Shown: positions 52,711-61,308 of the stretch, piece after piece
Position numbering within the stretch: the first letter of the stretch is position 1
Layout of the letters: the number at the start of each line of letters is the position of its first letter
Assembly: GCF_030813695.1 (NCBI RefSeq)
Contig: NZ_JAUSVA010000002.1
Location: forward strand, 2,232,001 to 2,296,000
Direction: 5' to 3'
From: Kitasatospora herbaricolor
Lineage (GTDB): Bacteria; Actinomycetota; Actinomycetes; Streptomycetales; Streptomycetaceae
Length of the DNA: 64,000 bases
Position numbers and translations under genes: made by a program
Notes under the pieces: generated by a model
Database searches by the model: none
What the model was told of the DNA's origin: nothing
What the model saw: only the letters and a program-made list of their open reading frames with translations

Positions 52711-54801
52711 TCACCAGGCGGACGGCGCCGGCGGCGCCACCACCGGCGGGCGGTCGTCGCAGGTGATGGTGTTCGGCAGCTCCCAGCCGGCCAGCCAGGG
52801 GCCGGTGGTGCCGCCACCGTCGTTGCCGCCGAGGTCGTTCAGCGCGAACTCCGAACCGGCGGGGGTGAAGTGGAAGGTCCCGCAGTTGTTCACGCCGACC
52901 GCGCCGACGTTGCGGGCGTCCACGTTCTCGAAGGTCGCGGAGCCGGCCGCGCGGGCGCTGACCACCGAGGTGCCGGTGCCGTCGACCTTGATGTCCTTGA
53001 AGTGGACGTTGGTGATGGAGTACTGGTCCTTCACCGGCCAGTCGGCGACCAGCATGATCGCGTTGTAGGTGTTGTCGAGGAAGTTGTCACCCGTCACCCG
53101 GATGTCCGCGTCGATGCTCTTCTCCAGGGCCGAGAACCAGATCGCGCCGAGGCCGATGTTCCAGTTCAGCTCGTAGGTGCCCGCTCGGACGGTGGTGTTG
53201 TCGGTGATGGACAGCCGCCCGGTGAAGGCCTCGGCGCCGAAGCGGGAGCCGACGTGGATCGCGCTGCCCTCACGGACCGGGTCGGCGATCAGGTTGCCGG
53301 AGACGGTGTTGTCGGTGCCGCCGTAGATCGCGATGCCGTTGGCCAGCACCGGCGTCTGGACGGTGTTGTGGTCGAAGGTGTTGTTCGCGTCGGCGATCTT
53401 CTCGGACCACATGGCCAGGCCGTCGTCGCCGGAGTTGCGGACGAAGTTGTTCTGCACCAGCGAACCGGTCACGCCGGTGTGGAAGTTGAGGCCGTCGGCG
53501 ATCTGGTCGGCGATCACGTTGCGGGTGATCCGCAGGTTCTTCATCGGCCCGTCGAACCAGAGGCCCACCTTGGTGTGGTGGATGTACAGGCCGTCGATGG
53601 TGGAGTCGCTGAGCGCCCCGCCGATGCCGTTCACCTGGTCGGTGTCGATCCGCTCGCGGACGTCGCCCTCGATCGCGAAGCCGGACAGGTGGACGTTCCT
53701 GCTGCCGCCGGCCGCCGCGTCCTTGCCGTAGAAGCCGACGCCGGTGTGGACCGACCCGTCGGGCGCCGGGGTGGCCAGGTCGACCTGGTGGCCCTTGATG
53801 ATCGTGTACCAGCTGCCGGCGCCCTCGATCGTCACGTCGTCCACGACGATGTGACGGTTCACCTGGTAGGTGCCCGGCGGGATGTAGACCTTGAGGTGCT
53901 TGCGCTGGGCGAAGGCGATCGCGCGGTCGATCGCGTCAGCGGAGTCCCGCCGGCCGGTCGGGTCGGCGCCGAACGCCAGCACGTCGGCCGCCAGCAGGTC
54001 GACGTGCGGCAGGCCGACCAGCTCGGTGTCGACCAGGTCGATGACGGTCCACGCGGCGTTGCTGCCCGCCGGGACGGTCAGCCGGACCTTGTCGCCCGCG
54101 CGGTACTTCTGGCCGAGCAGCAGGCGCTGCTCGTCGTAGAAGTGGTTCGGCCGGAACGGCTTGGCGATCTCGGGGGCCGGGTTGGTGGCGGCGGGCACGC
54201 AGCCGCACTCGGTGATCCACCAGTCGGGGTGCAGCAGGCCGGCGCCCGGGTCGTTGCTGAACGGGTACTGGTTGTAGAGCCAGGAGTACTGCGAGGTGAG
54301 GGTCGCCGTGGTGCGGTTCTTGCCGTTCACGGTGACGTCCAGCGGCGCGGTGATGCCGCCGCCGCCCGGCGCGTCCGGGATGCTGTACCGGACGGTGAGC
54401 GCGTTGGCCGCGCTCGGCAGGGTGAACTCGACGTACTGGCCCGGCGTCAGCTTGACCGCCTTACGGCCGGAGGCCTCCGCCGGCAGGGTGTACGCGGTGC
54501 GGTCCGGGCCGATCACCGAACCGTTGGTCGCCGCGTTCTCCGCCTCCTGCTCGGCGAAGCCGACACTCGCTCCGCGGCCCGCGACGAGCGAGGGGTCCAG
54601 GCCGGCGCGGGTCACCACCGGCGCCTGGGCGCCGCCCGTCGCGGCCGGGCCCGCCCCGGCGGCGAAGGCCGGGCCGGTCATCAGGACGCCGAGACCGACG
54701 GTCGCCGCGGTCACCGCCGCGACCGCGGCCCCTGCGGCGCCGTTGCCGCCCGGCCGCCGGGCGGGCCGTCTCGCTTCGGTTCCTGTGACGTTCCGTGACA
54801 T
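52711..54801 (-). CDS. Secreted beta-helix glycoside hydrolase (GH87/GH49-like, possible alpha-1,3-glucanase)
   Basis: A 696-aa secreted protein. The signal peptide (VAAVTAATVGLGVLMTGPAF) ends near AAGAG. Residues about 80-230 form a CBM35-like beta sandwich (AEQEAEN..., GRKAVKLTPGQYVEFTLPS). From about 270 a right-handed parallel beta-helix begins (ADVLAFGADPTGRRDSADAI, KVYIPPGTYQVNRHIVVDDV), with coil repeats LSDSTIDGLYIHHTKVGLWF and NNFVRNSGDDGLAMWSEK. The acidic clusters in the coils fit GH87 mutanases and GH49 dextranases. It would act on fungal or oral alpha-glucan. The start is ATG 54801; the ribosome site is weak. Confidence 0.8.
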   Translation of the reverse strand: MSRNVTGTEARRPARRPGGNGAAGAAVAAVTAATVGLGVLMTGPAFAAGAGPAATGGAQAPVVTRAGLDPSLVAGRGASVGFAEQEAENAATNGSVIGPDRTAYTLPAEASGRKAVKLTPGQYVEFTLPSAANALTVRYSIPDAPGGGGITAPLDVTVNGKNRTTATLTSQYSWLYNQYPFSNDPGAGLLHPDWWITECGCVPAATNPAPEIAKPFRPNHFYDEQRLLLGQKYRAGDKVRLTVPAGSNAAWTVIDLVDTELVGLPHVDLLAADVLAFGADPTGRRDSADAIDRAIAFAQRKHLKVYIPPGTYQVNRHIVVDDVTIEGAGSWYTIIKGHQVDLATPAPDGSVHTGVGFYGKDAAAGGSRNVHLSGFAIEGDVRERIDTDQVNGIGGALSDSTIDGLYIHHTKVGLWFDGPMKNLRITRNVIADQIADGLNFHTGVTGSLVQNNFVRNSGDDGLAMWSEKIADANNTFDHNTVQTPVLANGIAIYGGTDNTVSGNLIADPVREGSAIHVGSRFGAEAFTGRLSITDNTTVRAGTYELNWNIGLGAIWFSALEKSIDADIRVTGDNFLDNTYNAIMLVADWPVKDQYSITNVHFKDIKVDGTGTSVVSARAAGSATFENVDARNVGAVGVNNCGTFHFTPAGSEFALNDLGGNDGGGTTGPWLAGWELPNTITCDDRPPVVAPPAPSAW

Positions 54802-55154
54802 CGCACTGCTCGTTTCTCTCGGGAGGGCGGGTGCCTGGAGACGCTGCGCGGCACCCGCGAACGCCTTGAGGGTGAGGCGACAGTAGGGCGCGCACGCCGC
54901 ACTCCACAAGCCTTCTGCCAAAGACTTGCAAAGCTGTGCCATCAAACTTCGTCAGGATCGTGGGTTTTTGCATTCCTGGGCATCGCTCGTTGCGGAACAC
55001 CCGCGGACGAACGACCCCCCGGACGCCACTGCGCGGGCCCGCGGACGCACCACCCCGACCCGGGCCCACCCGGCACTCGCGGACCGCCCGGCCGGGCTGG
55101 CAAGCTGTCCCGGTCGGGACGCCGCCGGGCTCCCGGGGCAAGGGGGGACGGGAC
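54802..55154. promoter_or_regulatory. Divergent promoter region with CTTGCAAAG-type repeats
   Basis: The AT-richer segment 54905-54985 contains TGCCAAAGACTTGCAAAG (54917-54934), with CTTGCAAAG at 54925-54933, resembling LacI/MalR-type sites (CTTGCAG repeats) known before Streptomyces glucanase genes. It would suit carbon-source control of the glycosidase. No gene otherwise. Confidence 0.45.
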
Positions 55155-56204
55155 TTGGACGTCGACGGCAGGCCACCGGAGCAGGAGCGCGCCCCGACGG
55201 CCCGCCAGGCGCCGCCCTCCGAACCGGAGTCGGCCGCCGCGCCGCCCTTCGACCCGGAGCTGGCCGCCGCACTGACCGCGGCGGGGGCGACGGCCCGGGG
55301 GCCGGTCACCCCGGCGGGCCTCCCGGCGGCGCAGCGGCGGGACGCCACCGCCCGCCCCAGGCCGACCCTGCGGGAGCTACGGGCCGACGGCCGGTTCGAG
55401 GTGGAGGAGCTGCGCGCGCCGGTCGGCCAGGGCGGCACGGAGGTCACCCTGGTCGTCGCCCGGCCGGCCGGGGCCGCCGTGCCGCTGCCCGTCCTGCACT
55501 ACCTGCACGGCGGCGGAATGATCATGGGCAACGCGTGGTCGGTGCTGCCCCGGCTGCTGCGCGAATGGGCCCTCCCGCTGGGCCTCGCCGTCGTCTCCGC
55601 CGAGTACCGGCTGGCACCACGGGCGCGGTACCTGGAACCGGTGGAGGACTGCTACGCCGGCCTCGTCCGGGTGACCGGGCGGGCGGCCGCGCTCGGCCTC
55701 GACCCCGGCCGCGTCGTCCTCGGCGGGAAGAGCGCCGGCGGCGGACTCGCCGCGGCACTCGCCCTGCTGGCGCGCGACCGCGGCGGCCCGGCCCCGATGG
55801 GCCAGCTGCTCCTCAGTCCCATGCTCGACGACCGAGACCGCACCTTCTCCGGCCGGCAGATGGCCGGACTCGACACCTGGGACCGGACTTCCAACGCCAC
55901 CGCCTGGCAGGCCCTGCTGGGCGACCGGTACGGCGCCGCCGACCTGTCGCCGTACGCGGCCGCCGCCCGCGCCACGGACCTGTCGGGCCTGCCCCCGGCC
56001 TACATCGAGGTCGGTTCCACCGAGACCTTCCGGGACGAGGGCGTGGCCTACGCCGACGCGATCTGGCGGGCCGGCGGCGAGGCCGAACTGCACGTCTGGC
56101 CGGGCGCCTTCCACGGCTTCGACACGCTCGCGCCGCGGGCCGCCCTCAGCCGGGACGCCCACGAGGCCCGTACCCGCTGGCTCCGGCGGATCCTCGCCCG
56201 CTGA
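55155..56204 (+). CDS. Alpha/beta hydrolase of the hormone-sensitive-lipase family
   Basis: A 349-aa hydrolase. LHYLHGGGMIMGN holds the oxyanion HGGG (H118-G121), LGGKSAGGGLAAAL the nucleophile S193, with EYRLAPRARYLEPVED typical for this family. VGSTETFRDEG gives the acid region, and PGAFHGFDTLAP the His. Start is TTG 55155, with AAGGGGGGA six bases upstream; no ATG/GTG candidate is nearer. The 60 N-terminal residues are Pro/Ala-rich and disordered. Confidence 0.85.
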   Translation: MDVDGRPPEQERAPTARQAPPSEPESAAAPPFDPELAAALTAAGATARGPVTPAGLPAAQRRDATARPRPTLRELRADGRFEVEELRAPVGQGGTEVTLVVARPAGAAVPLPVLHYLHGGGMIMGNAWSVLPRLLREWALPLGLAVVSAEYRLAPRARYLEPVEDCYAGLVRVTGRAAALGLDPGRVVLGGKSAGGGLAAALALLARDRGGPAPMGQLLLSPMLDDRDRTFSGRQMAGLDTWDRTSNATAWQALLGDRYGAADLSPYAAAARATDLSGLPPAYIEVGSTETFRDEGVAYADAIWRAGGEAELHVWPGAFHGFDTLAPRAALSRDAHEARTRWLRRILAR

Positions 56205-56220
56205 GCCCCGCCCGGCGCCG

Positions 56221-56248
56221 TCCACCCGGCCCCGTCCACCCGGCCCCG
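56221..56248. repeat. 14-bp tandem unit, two copies
   Basis: TCCACCCGGCCCCG twice (56221-56234, 56235-56248), followed by partial copies up to 56280. Confidence 0.7.
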
Positions 56249-56316
56249 TCCGACGGGCCTCCTCCACCGGTCCCCGTCCGGCGAGGGCCGCGCCGGGGCC
56301 CGGTGGGCGCCCCGCC

Positions 56317-56348
56317 GCACCGCCGCACCGCCGCACCGCCGCACCGCT
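56317..56348. repeat. 8-bp tandem unit GCACCGCC, four copies
   Basis: Four direct copies run into the stop codon of the PD-(D/E)XK gene (the last unit is GCACCGCT). Copy-number change would shift only the 3' flank. Confidence 0.8.
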
Positions 56349-57433
56349 CAGCGCAGGGCGTCGAGCGTCCCCAGCAACTCGTCCAGGCCCTCCGTCAGGC
56401 GGGCCCTGGTCTCGTCCGCCGGACGGTCGGCGGCCACCGGTATCGGCCCCCACCACCAGTTGGCGGTCTCGTGGGCCGGCGTGAACCCGGGCCCGGGGAA
56501 GTCGGACCCGGCCCAGAGCCGGGCCGCCAGACCGGAGTACGCACGGTGCAGGGGCCGCTTCAGCTCCGGCGGGACGTCCGGGCTCCAGATCCCGAAGGTG
56601 AGCGGGGTCGGGAAGTCCGGGGACCACTTCTCCGGCTCGTAGCCGACGTAGAGGTGCAGCCCGCCGACCATGTACCGGGCACGGAAGTACACCCCCTCGC
56701 GGTCCACCCACTTGGGGTTGCCCGTCCGGCTGGTGCGGGCGTCCCGGTCCATGCCCTCGAAGAGCAGCTCGGCGGTGGTGACGGCCTTGCGGAAGGTGTC
56801 GCGGGTGACGCCCTGCTCGAGTTCGGCGCGCGACCACTCCACCAGTTCCTTCTCCAAGCGCCCCACCAGCCCCTCCAACTGCTCCACCTCGAAGTCCAGC
56901 TGGGGGAGGTGACCGGCTCCGGCCGCGCGGATCCGCCGCAGCAGCACCGGCCAGGAGGTCACCACCAGGTGCCGTCTGCCGCTGGTCGTCATGACCTGCA
57001 GCCCGGTGCCGTCCGCGGTGAACTCGTCGTAGCCCAGGCCCTCCTGGCGCACCCGCTCGGCCAGCTCCGCGCAGAGCCGCTCGATCCGGGAGCTCGGGCA
57101 GAGGAACAGCACCACGCCGCCCTCGGTCACCCCGCGCAGGTAGCCGCAGGGCTGCGCGTCGGTGAGCCCGGCCCAGAACTTCCCCTCGACCACCACCCAG
57201 CGCTCACCGCCGTGCTCACCGACGATGTCGGGGCGCCCCTGCGCGTCCGCGACGACGGCCTCGGGGCGGTACAGCAGGCGGTCCCGGTCGGCCGGGTCCA
57301 CGGCCGACAGCGCGCCCAGCACCTCCCGCACCGGCGGGTACTCCCGGGCGAGGTAGTACAGCCCCGCGGTCGCCACCTGCTCCCGGCGGGTGACGAACTG
57401 ATCCACGAGGTGCACGAGCAGGCCGTCCGGCAC
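56348..57433 (-). CDS. PD-(D/E)XK-nuclease-like protein
   Basis: A 361-aa soluble protein. RPDIVGEHGGERWVVVEGKF shows the nuclease core: D69, E83-x-K85, then Q94 in GLTDAQPCGYL, the order of PD-(D/E)XK restriction-like folds. The following domain (residues 180-360) is Trp-rich (YFRARYMVGGLHLYVGYEPE, NWWWGPIP) and unknown. Similar proteins are found singly in many Streptomyces and have been suggested as defence or repair elements; no methylase or helicase is adjacent here. GTG 57433 has GGGGGGA upstream. Confidence 0.75.
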   Translation of the reverse strand: MPDGLLVHLVDQFVTRREQVATAGLYYLAREYPPVREVLGALSAVDPADRDRLLYRPEAVVADAQGRPDIVGEHGGERWVVVEGKFWAGLTDAQPCGYLRGVTEGGVVLFLCPSSRIERLCAELAERVRQEGLGYDEFTADGTGLQVMTTSGRRHLVVTSWPVLLRRIRAAGAGHLPQLDFEVEQLEGLVGRLEKELVEWSRAELEQGVTRDTFRKAVTTAELLFEGMDRDARTSRTGNPKWVDREGVYFRARYMVGGLHLYVGYEPEKWSPDFPTPLTFGIWSPDVPPELKRPLHRAYSGLAARLWAGSDFPGPGFTPAHETANWWWGPIPVAADRPADETRARLTEGLDELLGTLDALR

Positions 57434-57584
57434 TGTCCCCCCAGGGTGCGCGCTGTCCGATGCCGAGCGACTCTACAGGTTGCGCGCGGCAGGCCGCCGG
57501 GTGATGCCCGCGGGTGAACGGCGCGGTACGTCCGGCCGTGACCGGCCCGGGGGCCGCCCTCGCCCGCGGGCTCCGTCCCTTGCT

Positions 57585-58514
57585 TCAGCGCCCCTCGGCT
57601 CGGGCCGCGCCGTGCGGCAGGTCCTCCGCCCAGGGACGCTCGCCCGCCGCCGGCATCCCCAGCCAGGTGATCACGGTGGGGACGACCCGGCCCAGCTCGG
57701 GGCGGAAGTGCGCGCCCGCCATTCCGTCGCCGGAGGACCGGCCGGCGAGGCGGCGGCCGATCCACGGGCCCAGGTGGGCGCCGAGCCAGCGCAGGTCCGA
57801 ACGGAGCTTCGCGACCCGGCCGAGGGGTGCGGCGGGCGGCAGCGGCGCCCGCCAGTCGAACGTGGCCGGGCGGCCGAGGGCCTCCAGCACGGCTTCGGCC
57901 ACCCGGCGGTGGCCCTCCGGCGAGAGGTGGAGACGGTCCTCCGCCCAGAGCCGCCGGTCGTCGAAGCAGGGGGCGGAGAACAGGTCGACGACGACCACCC
58001 TGGGATCGGCGGCGAGCCGCTCCACGAAAGCCTTCATCCGCAGGATCGGGGCCAGCAGCCGGGCGCTGCCGCCCAGCCGGCGGGTCGGGTCGGTGCTGGT
58101 GAAGAGGACGACGACGGCGCCGGAGTCGAGCAGTGCGGCGGCGGACCTGCCGAGCAGCTCCTCCACCCGGTCGACGTCGCAGCCGGGCCGCAGGACGTCG
58201 TTCAGACCGCCGGCCAGGGTGACCAGCTCGCCGCGCAGACCGGCCGCCTCACCGATCTGCTCGTCGTGGATCTGGCCGATCAGCTTGCCGCGGACGGCGA
58301 AGTTGGCGTACCGGAAGCCCGCGCCGTCGGGCTGCTCCGCGGCCAGCCGGGCGGCCACCCGGTCGGCCCAGCCGCGGTAGCGGCCGCTCGGGAGCACGTC
58401 GTCGCACATGCCCTCGGTGAAGGAGTCCCCGACGGCGACGTAGCTGCTGAAGCTGGCGTAGCGGTCGGGGCGGTCGGAACCGCGGGACACGCTGGAAGTG
58501 GCTGAGTTCTCCAT
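57585..58514 (-). CDS. SGNH/GDSL hydrolase
   Basis: A 309-aa hydrolase. Block I YVAVGDSFTEGM has nucleophile S31, LAGGLNDVLRP is block III with the Asn, and EDRLHLSPEGHRRVAEAV block V with Asp/His. No signal peptide, so cytosolic. The C-terminal 100 residues are beyond the core and poorly conserved. ATG 58514. Likely an acyl esterase. Confidence 0.9.
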   Translation of the reverse strand: MENSATSSVSRGSDRPDRYASFSSYVAVGDSFTEGMCDDVLPSGRYRGWADRVAARLAAEQPDGAGFRYANFAVRGKLIGQIHDEQIGEAAGLRGELVTLAGGLNDVLRPGCDVDRVEELLGRSAAALLDSGAVVVLFTSTDPTRRLGGSARLLAPILRMKAFVERLAADPRVVVVDLFSAPCFDDRRLWAEDRLHLSPEGHRRVAEAVLEALGRPATFDWRAPLPPAAPLGRVAKLRSDLRWLGAHLGPWIGRRLAGRSSGDGMAGAHFRPELGRVVPTVITWLGMPAAGERPWAEDLPHGAARAEGR

Positions 58515-58656
58515 GGCGCGACGATCGTACGCGCACCGGTCGGGTCGGCCGCGACTGCCCCTACCCGTCCGTAACCCGTACGGGCTCCGGCCCTTGCCCG
58601 GTCGCCGGGCGGCCCGGCGGGAGCGGCCGGCCGCCGACGCCGGCCCCCGGCGCCGG

Positions 58657-59103
58657 TCACCAGACCGGGCGGATCCGCCCGGACGGGCCGAGCCGGGCGA
58701 GGTCCTCGCGCAGTTCCCGGATCCGTTGCTCGCCGAGCAGTCGGGCCCAGGGGCGGACGGCGTCGGCGGCGGCCTCGTCGGCGGCGCGGGTGCAGGCCCA
58801 GCCGCGTTCGGTGAGGACGACGAGCCTGGCCCGGGCGTCGGTCGGGTGCGGCCGGCGCTCGACGTAGCCCTTGCGGGTGAGCTCGTCGACCAGCTGGCTG
58901 GCCGCCTGCTTGGTCACGCCCAGGTGCGCGGCGATCTCGCCGACGCCTGCGCCGTCCGGGGCGAGGCGGACGAAGGCGAAACCGTGCGCGGGTCGGATGT
59001 CGTCGAAGCCACGGGCCCGGACGCCGGCGTCGACGGCCTGCACGAGGTCGGTGGCCAGGCCGAGGATCAGCGGGACGAGGGAGCTGTCGGCGTTCTCGGT
59101 CAT
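58657..59103 (-). CDS. MarR-family regulator
   Basis: A 148-aa regulator. The winged helix reads VGEIAAHLGVTKQAASQLVD with wing VERRPHPTDARARLVVLTER. It is divergent from the cupin gene at 59207, separated by a strong palindrome, its probable operator. ATG 59103; the longer frame upstream runs through the operator. Confidence 0.92.
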   Translation of the reverse strand: MTENADSSLVPLILGLATDLVQAVDAGVRARGFDDIRPAHGFAFVRLAPDGAGVGEIAAHLGVTKQAASQLVDELTRKGYVERRPHPTDARARLVVLTERGWACTRAADEAAADAVRPWARLLGEQRIRELREDLARLGPSGRIRPVW

Positions 59104-59122
59104 GGCAAGGAGTCTGCCAGAG

Positions 59123-59172
59123 CGCTTGACAGGATAGTCAAGCTGATTGACCATATAGTCAATCAGCTTGAC
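59123..59172. promoter_or_regulatory. MarR operator: 15-bp perfect palindrome with an extra half-site pair
   Basis: The arms 59137-59151 and 59158-59172 are perfect inverted copies (GTCAAGCTGATTGAC) around CATATA. A further GCTTGAC at 59123-59129 pairs with GTCAAGC at 59137-59143. TTGACA at 59125-59130 is a good -35 for the cupin. Repressor bound here would block both divergent promoters. Confidence 0.88.
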
Positions 59173-59206
59173 CACTTTTCCCGACCAGCCGGAAGAGGAA
59201 CCCGCC

Positions 59207-59581
59207 ATGCCCTTCGTCCCCGCCGACGCCGCCACCGTCCACGAGATCCACGGCGCCCGCTTCACCTCCTACGCGTCCACCGCCTCCGGCAGCACCGAAC
59301 TGTGCGCCTGGCGGCTGGACGTCCCGGCCGGCAGCGCGGGTGTGCCGCACACCGTCGGCCGCGAGGAGATCCTGCTGCTGCTCGGCGGCTCCCTGCGGAT
59401 CACCCTCGACGAGGAGGAGCGCACGGTACTGCCCGGCGACACCGCGATCGTCCCGGCCGGCACCGTCCTGAAGGTCGACAACCCCGCCGACCGGCCGGCC
59501 CAGGCCTGGGTCACCACCAGCATCGGACTCACCGCCACCCTCCCCGACGGCTCGGTGCTCACCCCGCCGTGGGCCGCCTGA
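59207..59581 (+). CDS. Small cupin-domain protein
   Basis: A 124-aa single-cupin. WRLDVPAGSAGVPHTVGREE (motif 1, His and Glu present) and PGDTAIVPAGTVLKVDNP (motif 2, lacking the usual His). It could bind a metal weakly or serve as a sensor. GAAGAGGA precedes the ATG. Divergent from MarR, presumably under its control. Confidence 0.85.
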   Translation: MPFVPADAATVHEIHGARFTSYASTASGSTELCAWRLDVPAGSAGVPHTVGREEILLLLGGSLRITLDEEERTVLPGDTAIVPAGTVLKVDNPADRPAQAWVTTSIGLTATLPDGSVLTPPWAA

Positions 59582-59715
59582 GAGCCAGGCCCCGGCGGCC
59601 CTCGCCGCCGATCCGGGCCGGGCGCCGCCACCCGGCTGCGCCGACCGCCCCCCGAGCGCCCCCGAACACCGGATCTGCGGCATGCTGGAGATCCGTACGC
59701 AAGGGGGAGGTCCGG

Positions 59716-60765
59716 ATGAACGCACCGTCGTGGCGGGAACCGCCGTCGCCGTCCGGGCGGACGGCCACCGCGTCCGCGGCGCCCACCCCCGCGGCCGTCC
59801 TCAACCACCAGCCCGCGCCCGACGCCGCGGCCGGCCCCGACGCCACGGCGAGCCCCGAGGCCACGGACCGGCCTGCCGGGTACAGCATCGGCGAGCTGGC
59901 CGAGACGGCCGGGGTCAGCGTCAAGACCGTCCGGTTCTACTCCGACTCCGGGCTGCTCCCGGAGGCCGGCCGCAGCCCCGGCGGCCACCGCCGGTACGGG
60001 GCCGGGGCGTTGGAGCGACTGCGGACCGTCCGCCGGCTGCGGGCGCTGGGCCTGGCCCTGCCGGCGGTCGCCGAGATCCTGCACGGCGAGGCCGAGCTGG
60101 CCGGGGCACTGGCCCGCCAGCGCGAGGAGACCCGTCGCCAGATGGCCGAACTACGCTGGCGGGAGGCCGCCCTGGCGGCCTTCGAGCTCGCCGGCCCGGA
60201 GGGCCTGGAGCTGCTCGGAGAGGCCCTGGACAGCCCGCCCGGCCCGGACGTGCTGGCCGCGTTCTGGCGCCGGATCCTGCCGGTCCGGCTGCCGCCCCGG
60301 CTGATGTCCGCGATCGTCGGGTCGGCCGTCCCCGAACTGCCCGCCGACCCGACCCCGCAGCAGGCCCTGGCCTACGCCCGGCTGCACGCGCTCGCCTCGG
60401 ACCGGGCCGCCGCCGCGTCCATCCGGGACCTCACCGGCCCCGGGCCGGGGTGCGACGCGGTGAAGATGTACGAAGGGCTCGGCGAGGCGTACGCACTGGC
60501 CGGGCAGGAGTTGCGGGCCGGCCGGCCGCCCGCCGCCGGCGGGGCGCTGGACTGCTTCGTCCAGGCCCACGCGGCGGCCGAACGCACCACCGACTCGGCC
60601 GGCTTCCGGCGCGGGCTGGCCGACCGTACGGCGGGGCGGCGCGACCTCAGGATGGAGCGCTACTGGTCGCTGGCGGCCGAGTTGCGGGCCGACGGCGAGC
60701 CGGACATGGGGTCGGCCCACACCTGGCTGGCCGTCGCGCTCAAGTCCTCCGTGCGGTACGCCTGA
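59716..60765 (+). CDS. MerR-family regulator with a long effector domain
   Basis: A 349-aa protein. Residues 1-52 are an Ala/Pro tail; the MerR HTH begins at about residue 55 (YSIGELAETAGVSVKTVRFY, GHRRYGAGALERLRTVRRLR). The C-terminal 200 residues form a helical ligand-binding type domain. No Cys pair suggestive of metal sensing. GGGGGAGG lies five bases before the ATG. Its target is not obvious; the neighbours have their own regulators. Confidence 0.88.
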   Translation: MNAPSWREPPSPSGRTATASAAPTPAAVLNHQPAPDAAAGPDATASPEATDRPAGYSIGELAETAGVSVKTVRFYSDSGLLPEAGRSPGGHRRYGAGALERLRTVRRLRALGLALPAVAEILHGEAELAGALARQREETRRQMAELRWREAALAAFELAGPEGLELLGEALDSPPGPDVLAAFWRRILPVRLPPRLMSAIVGSAVPELPADPTPQQALAYARLHALASDRAAAASIRDLTGPGPGCDAVKMYEGLGEAYALAGQELRAGRPPAAGGALDCFVQAHAAAERTTDSAGFRRGLADRTAGRRDLRMERYWSLAAELRADGEPDMGSAHTWLAVALKSSVRYA

Positions 60766-60817
60766 CGACGCCGGTCGTTCGGGCCGGGCCCCCGCCCGAA
60801 CCCGGTCCGGCCGGTGC

Positions 60818-61213
60818 TCAGCCGCCCACCGCGGCGCCCCGCACCGCCGCCGGCGAGCCGAACCAGTGCTCCCGGACGGCATCGGTCGGACGCTGCTCAC
60901 CGAGCAGGTCGGCGCCCCACTCACCGAGCGCGAGGACGACCGGGCGCAGCGCGGTGCCGCGCTCGGTCAGCTCGTACACCACGGCGTTGGCGGGCCGTTC
61001 GAGTTTGCGGCGCAGGACGAGACCGTCGGCCTCCAGCTGCTTGAGGCGGGCGGCGAGGATGTCGGTGGAGACGCCGGGCAGGTCGGCGTGCAGGTCGGTG
61101 TAGCGGCGCGGGCCGCCGAGGAGTTCACGGACGATCAGAAGGCTCCAGCGCTCCCCCACCGCGTCCAGGGCGCGGGCGACGGCGCAGTACTGGTCGTAGC
61201 TTCGGCGTGACAT
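60818..61213 (-). CDS. HxlR-family regulator
   Basis: A 131-aa winged helix: YDQYCAVARALDAVGERWSL, VRELLGGPRRYTDLHADLPG and ILAARLKQLEADGLVLRRKL are family hallmarks, with a Cys near the N-terminus (C10) as in redox-sensing members. Start ATG 61213 is preferred; ATG 61225 is in frame. Divergent from the aminotransferase gene, with a palindrome between. Confidence 0.9.
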   Translation of the reverse strand: MSRRSYDQYCAVARALDAVGERWSLLIVRELLGGPRRYTDLHADLPGVSTDILAARLKQLEADGLVLRRKLERPANAVVYELTERGTALRPVVLALGEWGADLLGEQRPTDAVREHWFGSPAAVRGAAVGG

Positions 61214-61244
61214 GGGGATCAGCATAGCCAAAAGGTTGGACTTT

Positions 61245-61260
61245 CCAAGTGGTTACTTGG
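61245..61260. promoter_or_regulatory. Palindrome before HxlR/aminotransferase genes
   Basis: CCAAGT-GGTT-ACTTGG, a perfect 6-bp inverted repeat with 4-nt spacer in an AT-richer 95-bp divergent region; a second related half (GGTTGGACTTTCC) lies beside it. Typical location for HxlR autoregulation. Confidence 0.7.
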
Positions 61261-61308
61261 TAGAACAAAGCGACCAGGTTGGTGAGGGTGAGGGTCGGGA
61301 GGCCGCTG

